DNA of 64,000 bases. Origin: Escherichia ruysiae. Its GTDB lineage: Bacteria > Pseudomonadota > Gammaproteobacteria > Enterobacterales > Enterobacteriaceae. The DNA is taken from NCBI RefSeq assembly GCF_902498915.1, contig NZ_CABVLQ010000001.1; one strand, 5' to 3'. The translations under genes were made by a program, and so were the position numbers. The first letter of the stretch is position 1. Each line of letters begins with the position of its first letter. Below are positions 46,221 through 55,805 of the stretch, piece after piece. Under the pieces are notes generated by a model that saw only the letters and a program-made list of their open reading frames with translations, made no database searches and was not told the DNA's origin.

Positions 46221-47921
46221 ATGGCGATTGCAATTGGCCTCGATTTTGGCAGTGATTCTGTGCGAGCTTTGGCGGTGGACTGCGCCACCGGTGAAGAGAT
46301 CGCCACCAGCGTAGAGTGGTATCCCCGTTGGCAGAAAGGGCAATTTTGTGATGCCCCGAATAACCAGTTCCGTCATCATCCGCGTGACTACATTGAGTCA
46401 ATGGAAGCGGCGCTGAAAACCGTGCTTGCAGAGCTTAGCGCCGAACAGCGCGCAACTGTGGTCGGAATTGGCGTGGACAGCACCGGCTCGACGCCCGCAC
46501 CGATTGACGCTGACGGTAACGTGCTGGCGCTGCGCCCGGAGTTTGCCGAAAACCCGAACGCGATGTTCGTATTGTGGAAAGACCACACTGCGGTTGAAGA
46601 AGCAGAAGAGATCACCCGCTTATGTCACACACCGGGCAACGTTGACTACTCCCGCTATATTGGCGGTATTTATTCCAGCGAATGGTTCTGGGCGAAAATT
46701 CTCCACGTTACCCGTCAGGACAACGCTGTTGCGCAATCTGCCGCATCGTGGGTTGAGCTGTGCGATTGGGTGCCAGCCCTGCTTTCCGGCACCACCCACC
46801 CGCAGGATATCCGTCGTGGACGTTGCAGCGCCGGGCATAAATCACTGTGGCACGAAAGCTGGGGCGGTCTGCCACCAGCCAGTTTCTTTGATGAGCTGGA
46901 CCCGATCCTCAACCGCCATTTACCTTCCCCGCTGTTCACTGATACCTGGACTGCCGATATTCCGGTGGGCACCTTATGTCCGGAATGGGCGCAGCGTCTC
47001 GGCCTGCCTGAAAGCGTGGTGATTTCCGGCGGCGCGTTTGACTGCCATATGGGCGCAGTTGGCGCAGGCGCACAGCCTAACGCGCTGGTAAAAGTTATCG
47101 GCACTTCCACCTGCGACATTCTGATTGCCGACAAACACAGCGTCGGTGAACGCGCGGTGAAAGGTATTTGCGGCCAGGTTGATGGCAGCGTGGTGCCTGG
47201 ATTTATCGGTCTGGAAGCAGGCCAATCGGCCTTTGGTGATATCTACGCCTGGTTTGGTCGCGTACTCGGCTGGCCGCTGGAACAGCTTGCCGCCCAGCAT
47301 CCGGAACTGAAAGAGCAAATCAACGCCAGCCAGAAACAACTGCTTCCGGCGCTGACCGAGGCGTGGGCCAAAAATCCGTCTCTGGATCACCTGCCGGTGG
47401 TGCTCGACTGGTTTAACGGCCGCCGCACACCGAACGCGAACCAACGCCTGAAAGGGGTGATTACGGATCTCAATCTCGCTACCGACGCCCCGGCGCTGTT
47501 CGGCGGTTTGATTGCCGCCACCGCCTTTGGCGCTCGCGCGATTATGGAATGCTTCACCGATCAGGGGATCGCCGTCAATAACGTGATGGCGCTGGGCGGC
47601 ATCGCGCGGAAAAACCAGGTCATTATGCAGGCCTGCTGCGACGTGCTGAATCGCCCGCTGCAAATTGTTGCCTCTGATCAGTGCTGTGCGCTCGGTGCGG
47701 CGATTTTCGCTGCCGTCGCCGCGAAAGTGCACGCAGACATCCCATCAGCTCAGCAAAAAATGGCCAGTGCGGTAGAAAAAACCCTGCAACCGCGCACCGA
47801 ACAGGCACAACGCTTTGAACAGCTTTATCGCCGCTATCAGCAATGGGCGATGAGCGCCGAACAACACTATCTTCCAACTTCCGCCCCGGCACAGGCTGCC
47901 CAGGCCGTTCCGACTCTATAA
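46221..47921 (+). CDS. araB: L-ribulokinase
   Basis: A 566-residue FGGY-family kinase that phosphorylates L-ribulose to L-ribulose-5-phosphate. The N-terminal phosphate loop IGLDFGSDSVRALAVD and the C-terminal GGIARKNQVIMQ and CCALGAAIFAA motifs are intact. The ATG at 46221 follows GGATGGAGTGAAACG (GGAG site). An in-frame start 37 codons upstream lies before the promoter and is rejected. It is the first gene of araBAD. Confidence 0.97.
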   Translation: MAIAIGLDFGSDSVRALAVDCATGEEIATSVEWYPRWQKGQFCDAPNNQFRHHPRDYIESMEAALKTVLAELSAEQRATVVGIGVDSTGSTPAPIDADGNVLALRPEFAENPNAMFVLWKDHTAVEEAEEITRLCHTPGNVDYSRYIGGIYSSEWFWAKILHVTRQDNAVAQSAASWVELCDWVPALLSGTTHPQDIRRGRCSAGHKSLWHESWGGLPPASFFDELDPILNRHLPSPLFTDTWTADIPVGTLCPEWAQRLGLPESVVISGGAFDCHMGAVGAGAQPNALVKVIGTSTCDILIADKHSVGERAVKGICGQVDGSVVPGFIGLEAGQSAFGDIYAWFGRVLGWPLEQLAAQHPELKEQINASQKQLLPALTEAWAKNPSLDHLPVVLDWFNGRRTPNANQRLKGVITDLNLATDAPALFGGLIAATAFGARAIMECFTDQGIAVNNVMALGGIARKNQVIMQACCDVLNRPLQIVASDQCCALGAAIFAAVAAKVHADIPSAQQKMASAVEKTLQPRTEQAQRFEQLYRRYQQWAMSAEQHYLPTSAPAQAAQAVPTL

Positions 47922-47931
47922 GGACACGACT

Positions 47932-49434
47932 ATGACGATTTTTGATAATTATGAAGTGTGGTTTGTCATTGGCAGCCAACATCTTTACGGCCCAGAGACT
48001 CTGCGTCAGGTCACCCAACATGCCGAGCACGTCGTTAATGCGCTGAATACTGAAGCGAAACTGCCCTGCAAACTGGTGCTGAAACCGCTGGGCACCACGC
48101 CGGATGAAATCACCGCTATTTGCCGCGACGCCAATTACGACGATCGTTGCGCCGGTCTGGTGGTGTGGCTGCACACTTTCTCCCCGGCAAAAATGTGGAT
48201 CAACGGCCTGACCATGCTCAACAAACCGTTGCTGCAATTCCACACCCAGTTTAACGCGGCGCTGCCGTGGGACAGTATCGATATGGACTTTATGAACCTG
48301 AACCAGACCGCACACGGCGGCCGCGAGTTCGGCTTCATCGGCGCGCGTATGCGTCAGCAACATGCCGTCGTTACCGGTCACTGGCAGGATAAGCAAGCGC
48401 ATGAGCGTATCGGCTCCTGGATGCGCCAGGCGGTATCTAAACAGGATACCCGTCATCTGAAAGTCTGCCGTTTTGGCGACAACATGCGTGAAGTGGCGGT
48501 CACTGACGGCGATAAAGTTGCCGCACAGATCAAGTTCGGTTTCTCGGTGAATACCTGGGCGGTTGGCGATCTGGTGCAGGTGGTAAACTCCATCAGCGAT
48601 GGCGATGTTAACGCGCTGGTCGATGAGTACGAAAGCAGCTACATCATGACGCCTGCCACACAAATCCACGGCGAAAAACGGCAGAACGTGCTGGAAGCGG
48701 CACGTATTGAGCTGGGGATGAAGCGTTTCCTGGAACAAGGTGGCTTCCACGCGTTCACCACCACCTTTGAAGATTTGCACGGCCTGAAACAGCTTCCGGG
48801 TCTCGCCGTACAGCGTCTGATGCAGCAGGGTTACGGCTTTGCGGGCGAAGGCGACTGGAAAACTGCCGCCCTGCTTCGCATCATGAAGGTGATGTCAACC
48901 GGTCTGCAGGGCGGCACCTCCTTTATGGAGGACTACACCTATCACTTCGAGAAAGGTAATGATCTGGTGCTCGGCTCCCATATGCTGGAAGTCTGCCCGT
49001 CGATCGCCGCAGAAGAGAAACCGATCCTCGACGTTCAGCACCTTGGCATTGGCGGTAAAGACGATCCTGCCCGCCTGATCTTCAACACCCAAACCGGCCC
49101 TGCGATTGTCGCCAGCCTGATTGATCTCGGCGATCGTTACCGTCTGCTGGTTAACTGCATCGACACGGTGAAAACCCCGCACTCCTTGCCGAAACTACCG
49201 GTGGCGAATGCGCTGTGGAAAGCGCAGCCAGATCTGCCAACTGCTTCCGAAGCGTGGATCCTCGCTGGTGGCGCGCACCATACCGTCTTCAGCCATGCGC
49301 TGAACCTGAACGATATGCGCCAGTTTGCCGAGATGCACGACATTGAAATCACGGTGATTGATAACGACACCCGCCTGCCTGCGTTTAAAGACGCGCTGCG
49401 CTGGAACGAAGTGTATTACGGATTTCGTCGCTAA
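47932..49434 (+). CDS. araA: L-arabinose isomerase
   Basis: A 500-residue manganese-dependent isomerase converting L-arabinose to L-ribulose. The N-terminus starts MTIFDNYEVWFVIGSQHLYG, typical for the family; catalytic glutamates lie in the TFEDLHG... and FMEDYTYHFE segments (about 306 and 333) with metal-binding histidines near residues 350 and 450. It is 10 bp after araB. The gap before araD holds REP and boxC-like repeats. Confidence 0.98.
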   Translation: MTIFDNYEVWFVIGSQHLYGPETLRQVTQHAEHVVNALNTEAKLPCKLVLKPLGTTPDEITAICRDANYDDRCAGLVVWLHTFSPAKMWINGLTMLNKPLLQFHTQFNAALPWDSIDMDFMNLNQTAHGGREFGFIGARMRQQHAVVTGHWQDKQAHERIGSWMRQAVSKQDTRHLKVCRFGDNMREVAVTDGDKVAAQIKFGFSVNTWAVGDLVQVVNSISDGDVNALVDEYESSYIMTPATQIHGEKRQNVLEAARIELGMKRFLEQGGFHAFTTTFEDLHGLKQLPGLAVQRLMQQGYGFAGEGDWKTAALLRIMKVMSTGLQGGTSFMEDYTYHFEKGNDLVLGSHMLEVCPSIAAEEKPILDVQHLGIGGKDDPARLIFNTQTGPAIVASLIDLGDRYRLLVNCIDTVKTPHSLPKLPVANALWKAQPDLPTASEAWILAGGAHHTVFSHALNLNDMRQFAEMHDIEITVIDNDTRLPAFKDALRWNEVYYGFRR

Positions 49435-49438
49435 GTAG

Positions 49439-49537
49439 CCGCATCCGGCATTCAGCGCCTGATGCGACGCTGGCGCGTCTTATCAGGCCTACACGCTGCG
49501 ATTTTGTAGGCCGGATAAGCAAAGCGCATCCGGCATT
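49439..49537. repeat. REP/BIME element between araA and araD
   Basis: Two REP units in the araA-araD gap: GCCGCATCCGGCATTCAGCG... to TTATCAGGCCTACA, and TGTAGGCCGGATAAGC... to GCATCCGGCA. Such elements in an operon gap can stabilise the upstream araA mRNA and set the lower level of distal araD. Confidence 0.88.
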
Positions 49538-49543
49538 CTTTTC

Positions 49544-49580
49544 CCCCTCGCCCCTTTGGGGAGAGGGCCGGGGTGAGGGG
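49544..49580. repeat. boxC-like GC-rich repeat upstream of araD
   Basis: A 37-bp unit, CCCCTCGCCCCTTTGGGG to GGGTGAGGGG, nearly the same as the copy at 44087-44123. It ends 22 bp before the araD ATG. Confidence 0.75.
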
Positions 49581-49602
49581 AAATGACCTCTCTGGAGTCA
49601 AC

Positions 49603-50298
49603 ATGTTAGAAGATCTCAAACGCCAGGTATTAGAAGCCAATCTGGCGCTCCCAAAACACAACCTGGTCACGCTGACCTGGGGCAACGTCAGCGCCGTTGA
49701 TCGCGAGCGCGGCGTCTTTGTGATCAAACCTTCCGGCGTCGATTACAGCGTCATGACCGCCGACGATATGGTCGTGGTCAGTATCGAAACCGGTGAAGTG
49801 GTTGAGGGCAAGAAAAAGCCCTCCTCCGACACGCCAACTCACCGGTTGCTCTATCAGGCATTCCCGTCCATTGGTGGCATTGTGCATACACACTCGCGCC
49901 ACGCCACCATCTGGGCGCAGGCGGGTCAGTCGATTCCAGCAACCGGCACCACCCACGCCGACTATTTCTACGGCACCATTCCCTGCACCCGCAAAATGAC
50001 CGACGCAGAAATCAACGGTGAATATGAGTGGGAAACCGGTAACGTCATCGTAGAAACCTTCGAAAAACAGGGTATCGATGCGGCGCAAATGCCAGGCGTG
50101 CTGGTGCATTCTCACGGTCCGTTTGCGTGGGGTAAAAATGCCGAAGATGCGGTGCACAACGCCATCGTGCTGGAAGAAGTCGCTTATATGGGGATTTTCT
50201 GCCGTCAGTTAGCGCCGCAGTTACCGGATATGCAACAAACATTGCTGGATAAGCACTATCTGCGTAAGCATGGCGCAAAAGCCTATTACGGCCAGTAA
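49603..50298 (+). CDS. araD: L-ribulose-5-phosphate 4-epimerase
   Basis: A 231-residue zinc class II aldolase-fold enzyme that makes D-xylulose-5-phosphate. Zinc ligands His95 and His97 are in the HTHSRHA motif, and a third histidine is in the VLVHSHGPFAWG segment near residue 171. I chose the ATG at 49603 after CTCTGGAGTCAAC (GGAG site); a start ten codons upstream lies in the boxC-like repeat. It completes the araBAD pathway. Confidence 0.97.
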   Translation: MLEDLKRQVLEANLALPKHNLVTLTWGNVSAVDRERGVFVIKPSGVDYSVMTADDMVVVSIETGEVVEGKKKPSSDTPTHRLLYQAFPSIGGIVHTHSRHATIWAQAGQSIPATGTTHADYFYGTIPCTRKMTDAEINGEYEWETGNVIVETFEKQGIDAAQMPGVLVHSHGPFAWGKNAEDAVHNAIVLEEVAYMGIFCRQLAPQLPDMQQTLLDKHYLRKHGAKAYYGQ

Positions 50299-50301
50299 TG
50301 A

Positions 50302-50317
50302 CTGTATAAAACCACAG
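50302..50317 (+). promoter_or_regulatory. LexA (SOS) box of polB
   Basis: CTGTATAAAACCACAG fits the CTG-N10-CAG LexA consensus (CTGT-N8-ACAG). It begins 4 bp after the araD stop and lies 55 bp before the polB start. polB (dinA) is a known SOS gene. Confidence 0.9.
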
Positions 50318-50372
50318 CCAGTCAACCAAAACCAGGCTATACTCAAGTCTGGTTTTTTATTGGATTTTCAGC

Positions 50373-52724
50373 GTGGCGCAGGCAGGTTTTATCTTAACCC
50401 GACACTGGCGGGACACCCCGCAAGGAACCGAAGTTTCCTTTTGGTTAGCGACGGACAACGGGCCGTTGCAGGTCACGCTTGCGCCGCAAGAGTCCGTGGC
50501 GTTTATTCCCGCTGATCACGTTCCCCGCACTCAACATATTTTGCAGGGTGAGCAAGGATTTCGCCTGACGCCGCTGGCGTTAAAGGATTTTCACCGCCAG
50601 CCGGTGTATGGCCTTTATTGTCGCGCCCATCGCCAGTTGATGAATTACGAAAAGCGCCTGCGTGAAGGTGGCGTTACCGTCTACGAGGCCGATGTGCGCC
50701 CGCCAGAACGCTATCTGATGGAGCGGTTTATCACCTCACCGGTGTGGGTCGAGGGTGATATACGCAATGGCGCTATCGTTAATGCCCGTCTGAAACCGCA
50801 TCCCGACTATCGTCCGCCGCTCAAGTGGGTTTCTATTGATATTGAAACCACCCGCCACGGTGAGCTGTACTGCATCGGCCTGGAAGGCTGCGGGCAGCGC
50901 ATCGTTTATATGCTGGGGCCAGAGAATGGCGACGCCTCCGCGCTCGATTTTGAACTGGAGTACGTCGCCAGCCGCCCGCAGCTACTGGAAAAACTCAACG
51001 CCTGGTTTGCCAACTACGATCCTGATGTGATCATCGGTTGGAACGTGGTGCAGTTTGATCTGCGAATGCTGCAAAAACATGCCGAGCGTTATCGTATTCC
51101 GCTGCGGCTGGGGCGCGATAACAGTGAGCTGGAGTGGCGCGAGCACGGCTTTAAAAACGGCGTCTTTTTTGCCCAGGCTAAAGGTCGGCTAATTATCGAC
51201 GGTATCGAGGCGCTGAAATCCGCGTTCTGGAATTTCTCTTCATTCTCGCTGGAAACCGTCGCTCAGGAGTTATTAGGCGAAGGAAAATCTATCGATAACC
51301 CGTGGGATCGAATGGACGAAATTGACCGCCGTTTCGCCGAAGATAAACCTGCGCTGGCGACTTATAACCTGAAAGATTGCGAGCTGGTGACGCAGATTTT
51401 CCATAAAACTGAAATCATGCCGTTTTTGCTCGAACGAGCAACGGTGAACGGCCTGCCGGTAGACCGCCACGGGGGATCGGTGGCGGCGTTTGGTCATCTC
51501 TATTTTCCCCGTATGCACCGCGCTGGTTATGTCGCGCCTAATCTCGGCGAAGTGCCGCCACACGCCAGCCCTGGCGGCTACGTGATGGATTCACGGCCAG
51601 GGCTGTATGATTCGGTACTGGTGCTGGACTATAAAAGCCTGTACCCGTCGATCATCCGCACCTTTCTGATTGATCCCGTCGGGCTGGTGGAAGGCATGGC
51701 GCAGCCTGATCCAGAGTACAGTACCGAAGGTTTTCTTGATGCCTGGTTCTCACGGGAGAAACATTGCCTGCCGGAGATTGTGACTCACATCTGGCACGGG
51801 CGCGATGAAGCCAAACGTCAGGGCAACAAGCCGCTGTCGCAGGCGCTGAAGATCATCATGAATGCCTTTTATGGCGTGCTTGGAACCACTGCCTGCCGCT
51901 TCTTCGATCCGCGCCTGGCGTCGTCGATCACCATGCGTGGTCATCAGATCATGCGGCAAACCAAAGCATTGATTGAAGCGCAGGGCTACGACGTGATCTA
52001 CGGCGATACCGACTCAACGTTTGTCTGGCTAAAAGGCGCACATTCGGAAGAAGAAGCAGCGAAAATCGGTCGTGCACTGGTGCAGCACGTTAACGCCTGG
52101 TGGGCGGAAACGCTGCAAAAACAACGGCTGACCAGCGCACTGGAACTGGAGTATGAAACCCATTTCTGCCGTTTTCTGATGCCAACCATTCGCGGGGCCG
52201 ATACCGGCAGCAAAAAGCGCTACGCCGGACTGATTCAGGAGGGCGACAAACAGCGGATGGTATTTAAAGGGCTGGAAACCGTGCGCACCGACTGGACGCC
52301 GCTGGCCCAGCAGTTTCAGCAGGAGCTTTACCTGCGTATCTTCCGCAACGAGCCATATCAGGAATACGTCCGCGAAACCATCGACAAACTGATGGCGGGT
52401 GAACTGGATGCGCGGCTGGTTTACCGTAAACGCCTTCGCCGTCCGCTGAGCGAATATCAGCGTAATGTTCCGCCTCATGTACGCGCCGCTCGCCTTGCCG
52501 ATGAAGAAAACCAAAAGCGCGGTCGCCCCTTGCAATATCAGAATCGCGGCACCATTAAGTACGTATGGACCACCAACGGCCCGGAGCCGCTGGACTACCA
52601 ACGTTCACCACTGGATTACGAACACTATCTGACCCGCCAGCTACAACCCGTGGCGGAGGGAATACTCCCTTTTATTGAGGATAATTTTGCTACACTTATG
52701 ACCGGGCAACTTGGGCTATTTTGA
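50373..52724 (+). CDS. polB: DNA polymerase II
   Basis: A 783-residue family B polymerase induced by DNA damage and used in restart and bypass. The proofreading exonuclease motif SIDIETT (about 154) and the polymerase motifs DYKSLYPSII (about 418) and YGDTDSTF (about 543) are all intact. The start codon is GTG (GCGTGGCGCAG), the known E. coli start. It is preceded by a LexA box and followed by rapA after 163 bp. A few substitutions against K-12 are visible. Confidence 0.97.
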   Translation: MAQAGFILTRHWRDTPQGTEVSFWLATDNGPLQVTLAPQESVAFIPADHVPRTQHILQGEQGFRLTPLALKDFHRQPVYGLYCRAHRQLMNYEKRLREGGVTVYEADVRPPERYLMERFITSPVWVEGDIRNGAIVNARLKPHPDYRPPLKWVSIDIETTRHGELYCIGLEGCGQRIVYMLGPENGDASALDFELEYVASRPQLLEKLNAWFANYDPDVIIGWNVVQFDLRMLQKHAERYRIPLRLGRDNSELEWREHGFKNGVFFAQAKGRLIIDGIEALKSAFWNFSSFSLETVAQELLGEGKSIDNPWDRMDEIDRRFAEDKPALATYNLKDCELVTQIFHKTEIMPFLLERATVNGLPVDRHGGSVAAFGHLYFPRMHRAGYVAPNLGEVPPHASPGGYVMDSRPGLYDSVLVLDYKSLYPSIIRTFLIDPVGLVEGMAQPDPEYSTEGFLDAWFSREKHCLPEIVTHIWHGRDEAKRQGNKPLSQALKIIMNAFYGVLGTTACRFFDPRLASSITMRGHQIMRQTKALIEAQGYDVIYGDTDSTFVWLKGAHSEEEAAKIGRALVQHVNAWWAETLQKQRLTSALELEYETHFCRFLMPTIRGADTGSKKRYAGLIQEGDKQRMVFKGLETVRTDWTPLAQQFQQELYLRIFRNEPYQEYVRETIDKLMAGELDARLVYRKRLRRPLSEYQRNVPPHVRAARLADEENQKRGRPLQYQNRGTIKYVWTTNGPEPLDYQRSPLDYEHYLTRQLQPVAEGILPFIEDNFATLMTGQLGLF

Positions 52725-52887
52725 GCAAAAAAAGAGTTCGCCAGATACCATTTTGATGCGTGACGAATGCTTTGCCATCCAGTACCATAGCGCCCTTTCC
52801 ATTCCTGGACCTGAATAACACCACTACCTCATAAGCACGGTAGCGGGTGGTTATTGCCTGCAATTAAAGATATAGAGCCGAACACAT

Positions 52888-55794
52888 ATGCCTTTTACAC
52901 TTGGTCAACGCTGGATCAGCGATACAGAAAGCGAATTGGGACTTGGAACCGTTGTCGCGGTGGATGCGCGAACTGTCACTTTACTTTTCCCATCTACTGG
53001 TGAAAACCGTCTGTACGCACGCAGTGATTCCCCCGTGACCCGCGTGATGTTCAACCCTGGTGATACCATTACCAGCCATGACGGCTGGCAGATGCAAGTC
53101 GAAGAAGTAAAAGAAGAAAATGGCTTGCTGACCTATATCGGTACTCGCCTGGATACTGAAGAGTCCGGCGTAGCCCTGCGTGAAGTTTTCCTTGATAGCA
53201 AACTGGTATTCAGCAAACCGCAGGACCGTCTGTTTGCCGGGCAGATTGACCGTATGGACCGCTTTGCACTGCGTTATCGCGCGCGTAAGTATTCCAGCGA
53301 ACAGTTCCGTATGCCGTACAGCGGCCTGCGCGGTCAGCGTACCAGCCTGATCCCGCACCAGCTCAACATCGCTCATGATGTTGGCCGCCGCCACGCGCCG
53401 CGCGTACTGCTGGCTGACGAAGTCGGTTTAGGGAAAACCATTGAAGCTGGGATGATCCTGCATCAGCAGTTGCTCTCTGGCGCTGCTGAACGTGTGCTGA
53501 TTATCGTCCCGGAAACCTTACAGCATCAGTGGCTGGTAGAAATGCTGCGCCGTTTCAACCTGCGTTTTGCTCTGTTTGATGATGAGCGTTATGCCGAAGC
53601 TCAGCACGATGCTTACAACCCGTTCGATACCGAACAGCTGGTGATTTGCTCGCTGGATTTTGCCCGTCGTAGCAAACAGCGTCTGGAACATCTCTGTGAA
53701 GCCGAGTGGGACCTGCTGGTGGTCGATGAAGCGCATCACCTGGTGTGGAGCGAAGATGCGCCGAGCCGTGAATATCAGGCCATTGAACAACTGGCAGAGC
53801 ATGTGCCGGGCGTTCTGCTGCTGACCGCAACCCCGGAACAGCTGGGGATGGAAAGCCACTTCGCCCGTCTGCGTCTGCTGGACCCGAACCGTTTCCACGA
53901 TTTTGCGCAATTCGTTGAAGAGCAGAAAAATTATCGTCCGGTTGCGGACGCCGTTGCCATGCTGCTGGCAGGTAACAAACTGAGCAATGACGAACTGAAC
54001 ATGCTCGGTGAGATGATCGGCGAACAGGATATCGAGCCGCTGTTGCAAGCAGCAAACAGCGACAGCGAAGATGCCCAGAGCGCCCGTCAGGAACTGGTTT
54101 CGATGCTGATGGATCGCCACGGCACCAGCCGCGTGCTGTTCCGTAACACCCGTAACGGCGTAAAAGGCTTCCCGAAACGCGAGCTGCACACCATTAAGCT
54201 GCCGCTGCCGACGCAGTATCAGACGGCTATTAAAGTGTCCGGCATTATGGGCGCACGTAAAAGTGCGGAAGACCGCGCCCGCGATATGCTCTATCCGGAG
54301 CGTATTTATCAGGAATTTGAAGGCGATAACGCCACCTGGTGGAACTTTGATCCGCGCGTTGAGTGGCTGATGGGCTATCTGACCAGTCATCGCTCACAGA
54401 AAGTGTTGGTGATCTGCGCCAAAGCCGCCACCGCGCTGCAACTAGAGCAGGTGCTTCGCGAACGTGAAGGTATTCGCGCAGCGGTGTTCCACGAAGGCAT
54501 GTCGATTATCGAACGTGACCGCGCAGCCGCCTGGTTCGCCGAAGAAGATACCGGCGCACAGGTGCTGCTGTGCTCGGAAATCGGTTCTGAAGGACGTAAC
54601 TTCCAGTTCGCCAGTCACATGGTAATGTTCGATCTACCGTTCAACCCAGACCTGTTGGAGCAGCGTATTGGTCGTCTGGATCGTATCGGTCAGGCGCACG
54701 ATATTCAGATCCACGTACCTTATCTGGAAAAAACCGCTCAGTCGGTGCTGGTGCGCTGGTATCACGAAGGTCTGGATGCGTTCGAGCACACCTGCCCGAC
54801 CGGACGTACTATCTACGATAGCGTGTACAACGATCTGATTAACTACCTGGCTTCACCCGATCAAACCGAAGGCTTTGACGATCTGATCAAAAACTGCCGC
54901 GAGCAACACGAAGCCCTGAAAGCACAACTGGAGCAGGGTCGTGACCGCCTGCTGGAGATCCACTCCAACGGTGGCGAAAAAGCCCAGGCACTGGCAGAAA
55001 GCATTGAAGAGCAGGATGACGATACCAACCTGATCGCCTTCGCCATGAACCTGTTCGATATTATCGGTATTAATCAGGACGATCGCGGCGACAACATGAT
55101 CGTGCTGACGCCGTCCGATCATATGCTGGTGCCGGACTTCCCTGGCCTGTCGGAAGATGGCATCACCATCACCTTTGATCGTGAAGTGGCGCTGGCGCGT
55201 GAAGATGCACAGTTTATTACCTGGGAACATCCGCTGATCCGCAACGGTCTGGATCTGATCCTTTCTGGCGATACTGGTAGCAGCACGATTTCACTGTTGA
55301 AAAACAAAGCGTTGCCGGTAGGTACGCTGTTGGTGGAACTGATTTACGTGGTTGAAGCACAAGCGCCGAAGCAGTTGCAGCTTAACCGCTTCCTGCCGCC
55401 GACGCCGGTACGTATGCTGTTGGATAAAAACGGCAACAACCTGGCGGCACAGGTAGAGTTTGAAACCTTTAACCGTCAACTTAACGCAGTGAATCGCCAC
55501 ACCGGTAGCAAGCTGGTTAACGCCGTACAGCAAGAGGTTCACGCTATCCTGCAACTGGGTGAAGCGCAGATTGAGAAGTCTGCCCGTGCACTGATCGATG
55601 CGGCGCGTAACGAAGCTGACGAAAAACTGTCTGCGGAACTGTCGCGTCTGGAAGCACTGCGCGCAGTGAACCCGAACATTCGTGACGACGAACTGGCCGC
55701 CATTGAAAGCAACCGTCAGCAGGTAATGGAAAGTCTGGATCAGGCAGGCTGGCGTCTGGATGCCCTGCGTTTAATCGTTGTGACGCATCAGTAA
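52888..55794 (+). CDS. rapA: RNA polymerase recycling ATPase RapA (HepA)
   Basis: A 968-residue SWI2/SNF2-family ATPase that binds RNA polymerase and promotes its release and reuse. Two N-terminal Tudor-like domains are followed by the helicase core: Walker A DEVGLGKT near residue 177, DEAH in VVDEAHHL near 280, and motif VI QRIGRLDRIGQ near 590. A long C-terminal domain completes the usual length. It is followed by rluA after 11 bp, the standard pair. Confidence 0.97.
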   Translation: MPFTLGQRWISDTESELGLGTVVAVDARTVTLLFPSTGENRLYARSDSPVTRVMFNPGDTITSHDGWQMQVEEVKEENGLLTYIGTRLDTEESGVALREVFLDSKLVFSKPQDRLFAGQIDRMDRFALRYRARKYSSEQFRMPYSGLRGQRTSLIPHQLNIAHDVGRRHAPRVLLADEVGLGKTIEAGMILHQQLLSGAAERVLIIVPETLQHQWLVEMLRRFNLRFALFDDERYAEAQHDAYNPFDTEQLVICSLDFARRSKQRLEHLCEAEWDLLVVDEAHHLVWSEDAPSREYQAIEQLAEHVPGVLLLTATPEQLGMESHFARLRLLDPNRFHDFAQFVEEQKNYRPVADAVAMLLAGNKLSNDELNMLGEMIGEQDIEPLLQAANSDSEDAQSARQELVSMLMDRHGTSRVLFRNTRNGVKGFPKRELHTIKLPLPTQYQTAIKVSGIMGARKSAEDRARDMLYPERIYQEFEGDNATWWNFDPRVEWLMGYLTSHRSQKVLVICAKAATALQLEQVLREREGIRAAVFHEGMSIIERDRAAAWFAEEDTGAQVLLCSEIGSEGRNFQFASHMVMFDLPFNPDLLEQRIGRLDRIGQAHDIQIHVPYLEKTAQSVLVRWYHEGLDAFEHTCPTGRTIYDSVYNDLINYLASPDQTEGFDDLIKNCREQHEALKAQLEQGRDRLLEIHSNGGEKAQALAESIEEQDDDTNLIAFAMNLFDIIGINQDDRGDNMIVLTPSDHMLVPDFPGLSEDGITITFDREVALAREDAQFITWEHPLIRNGLDLILSGDTGSSTISLLKNKALPVGTLLVELIYVVEAQAPKQLQLNRFLPPTPVRMLLDKNGNNLAAQVEFETFNRQLNAVNRHTGSKLVNAVQQEVHAILQLGEAQIEKSARALIDAARNEADEKLSAELSRLEALRAVNPNIRDDELAAIESNRQQVMESLDQAGWRLDALRLIVVTHQ

Positions 55795-55805
55795 CGGAGC
55801 CGAAG

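Noticed and set aside
47623..48780. A 385-codon open frame on the minus strand across araB and araA
   Set aside because: It lies opposite two highly conserved coding genes, has no plausible ribosome site or domain, and reflects codon bias of araB/araA. The same applies to the 252-codon frame at 46974-47732.
53518..54390. A 290-codon minus-strand frame inside rapA
   Set aside because: It is a shadow of the rapA coding sequence with no recognisable motifs and no independent promoter or ribosome site.
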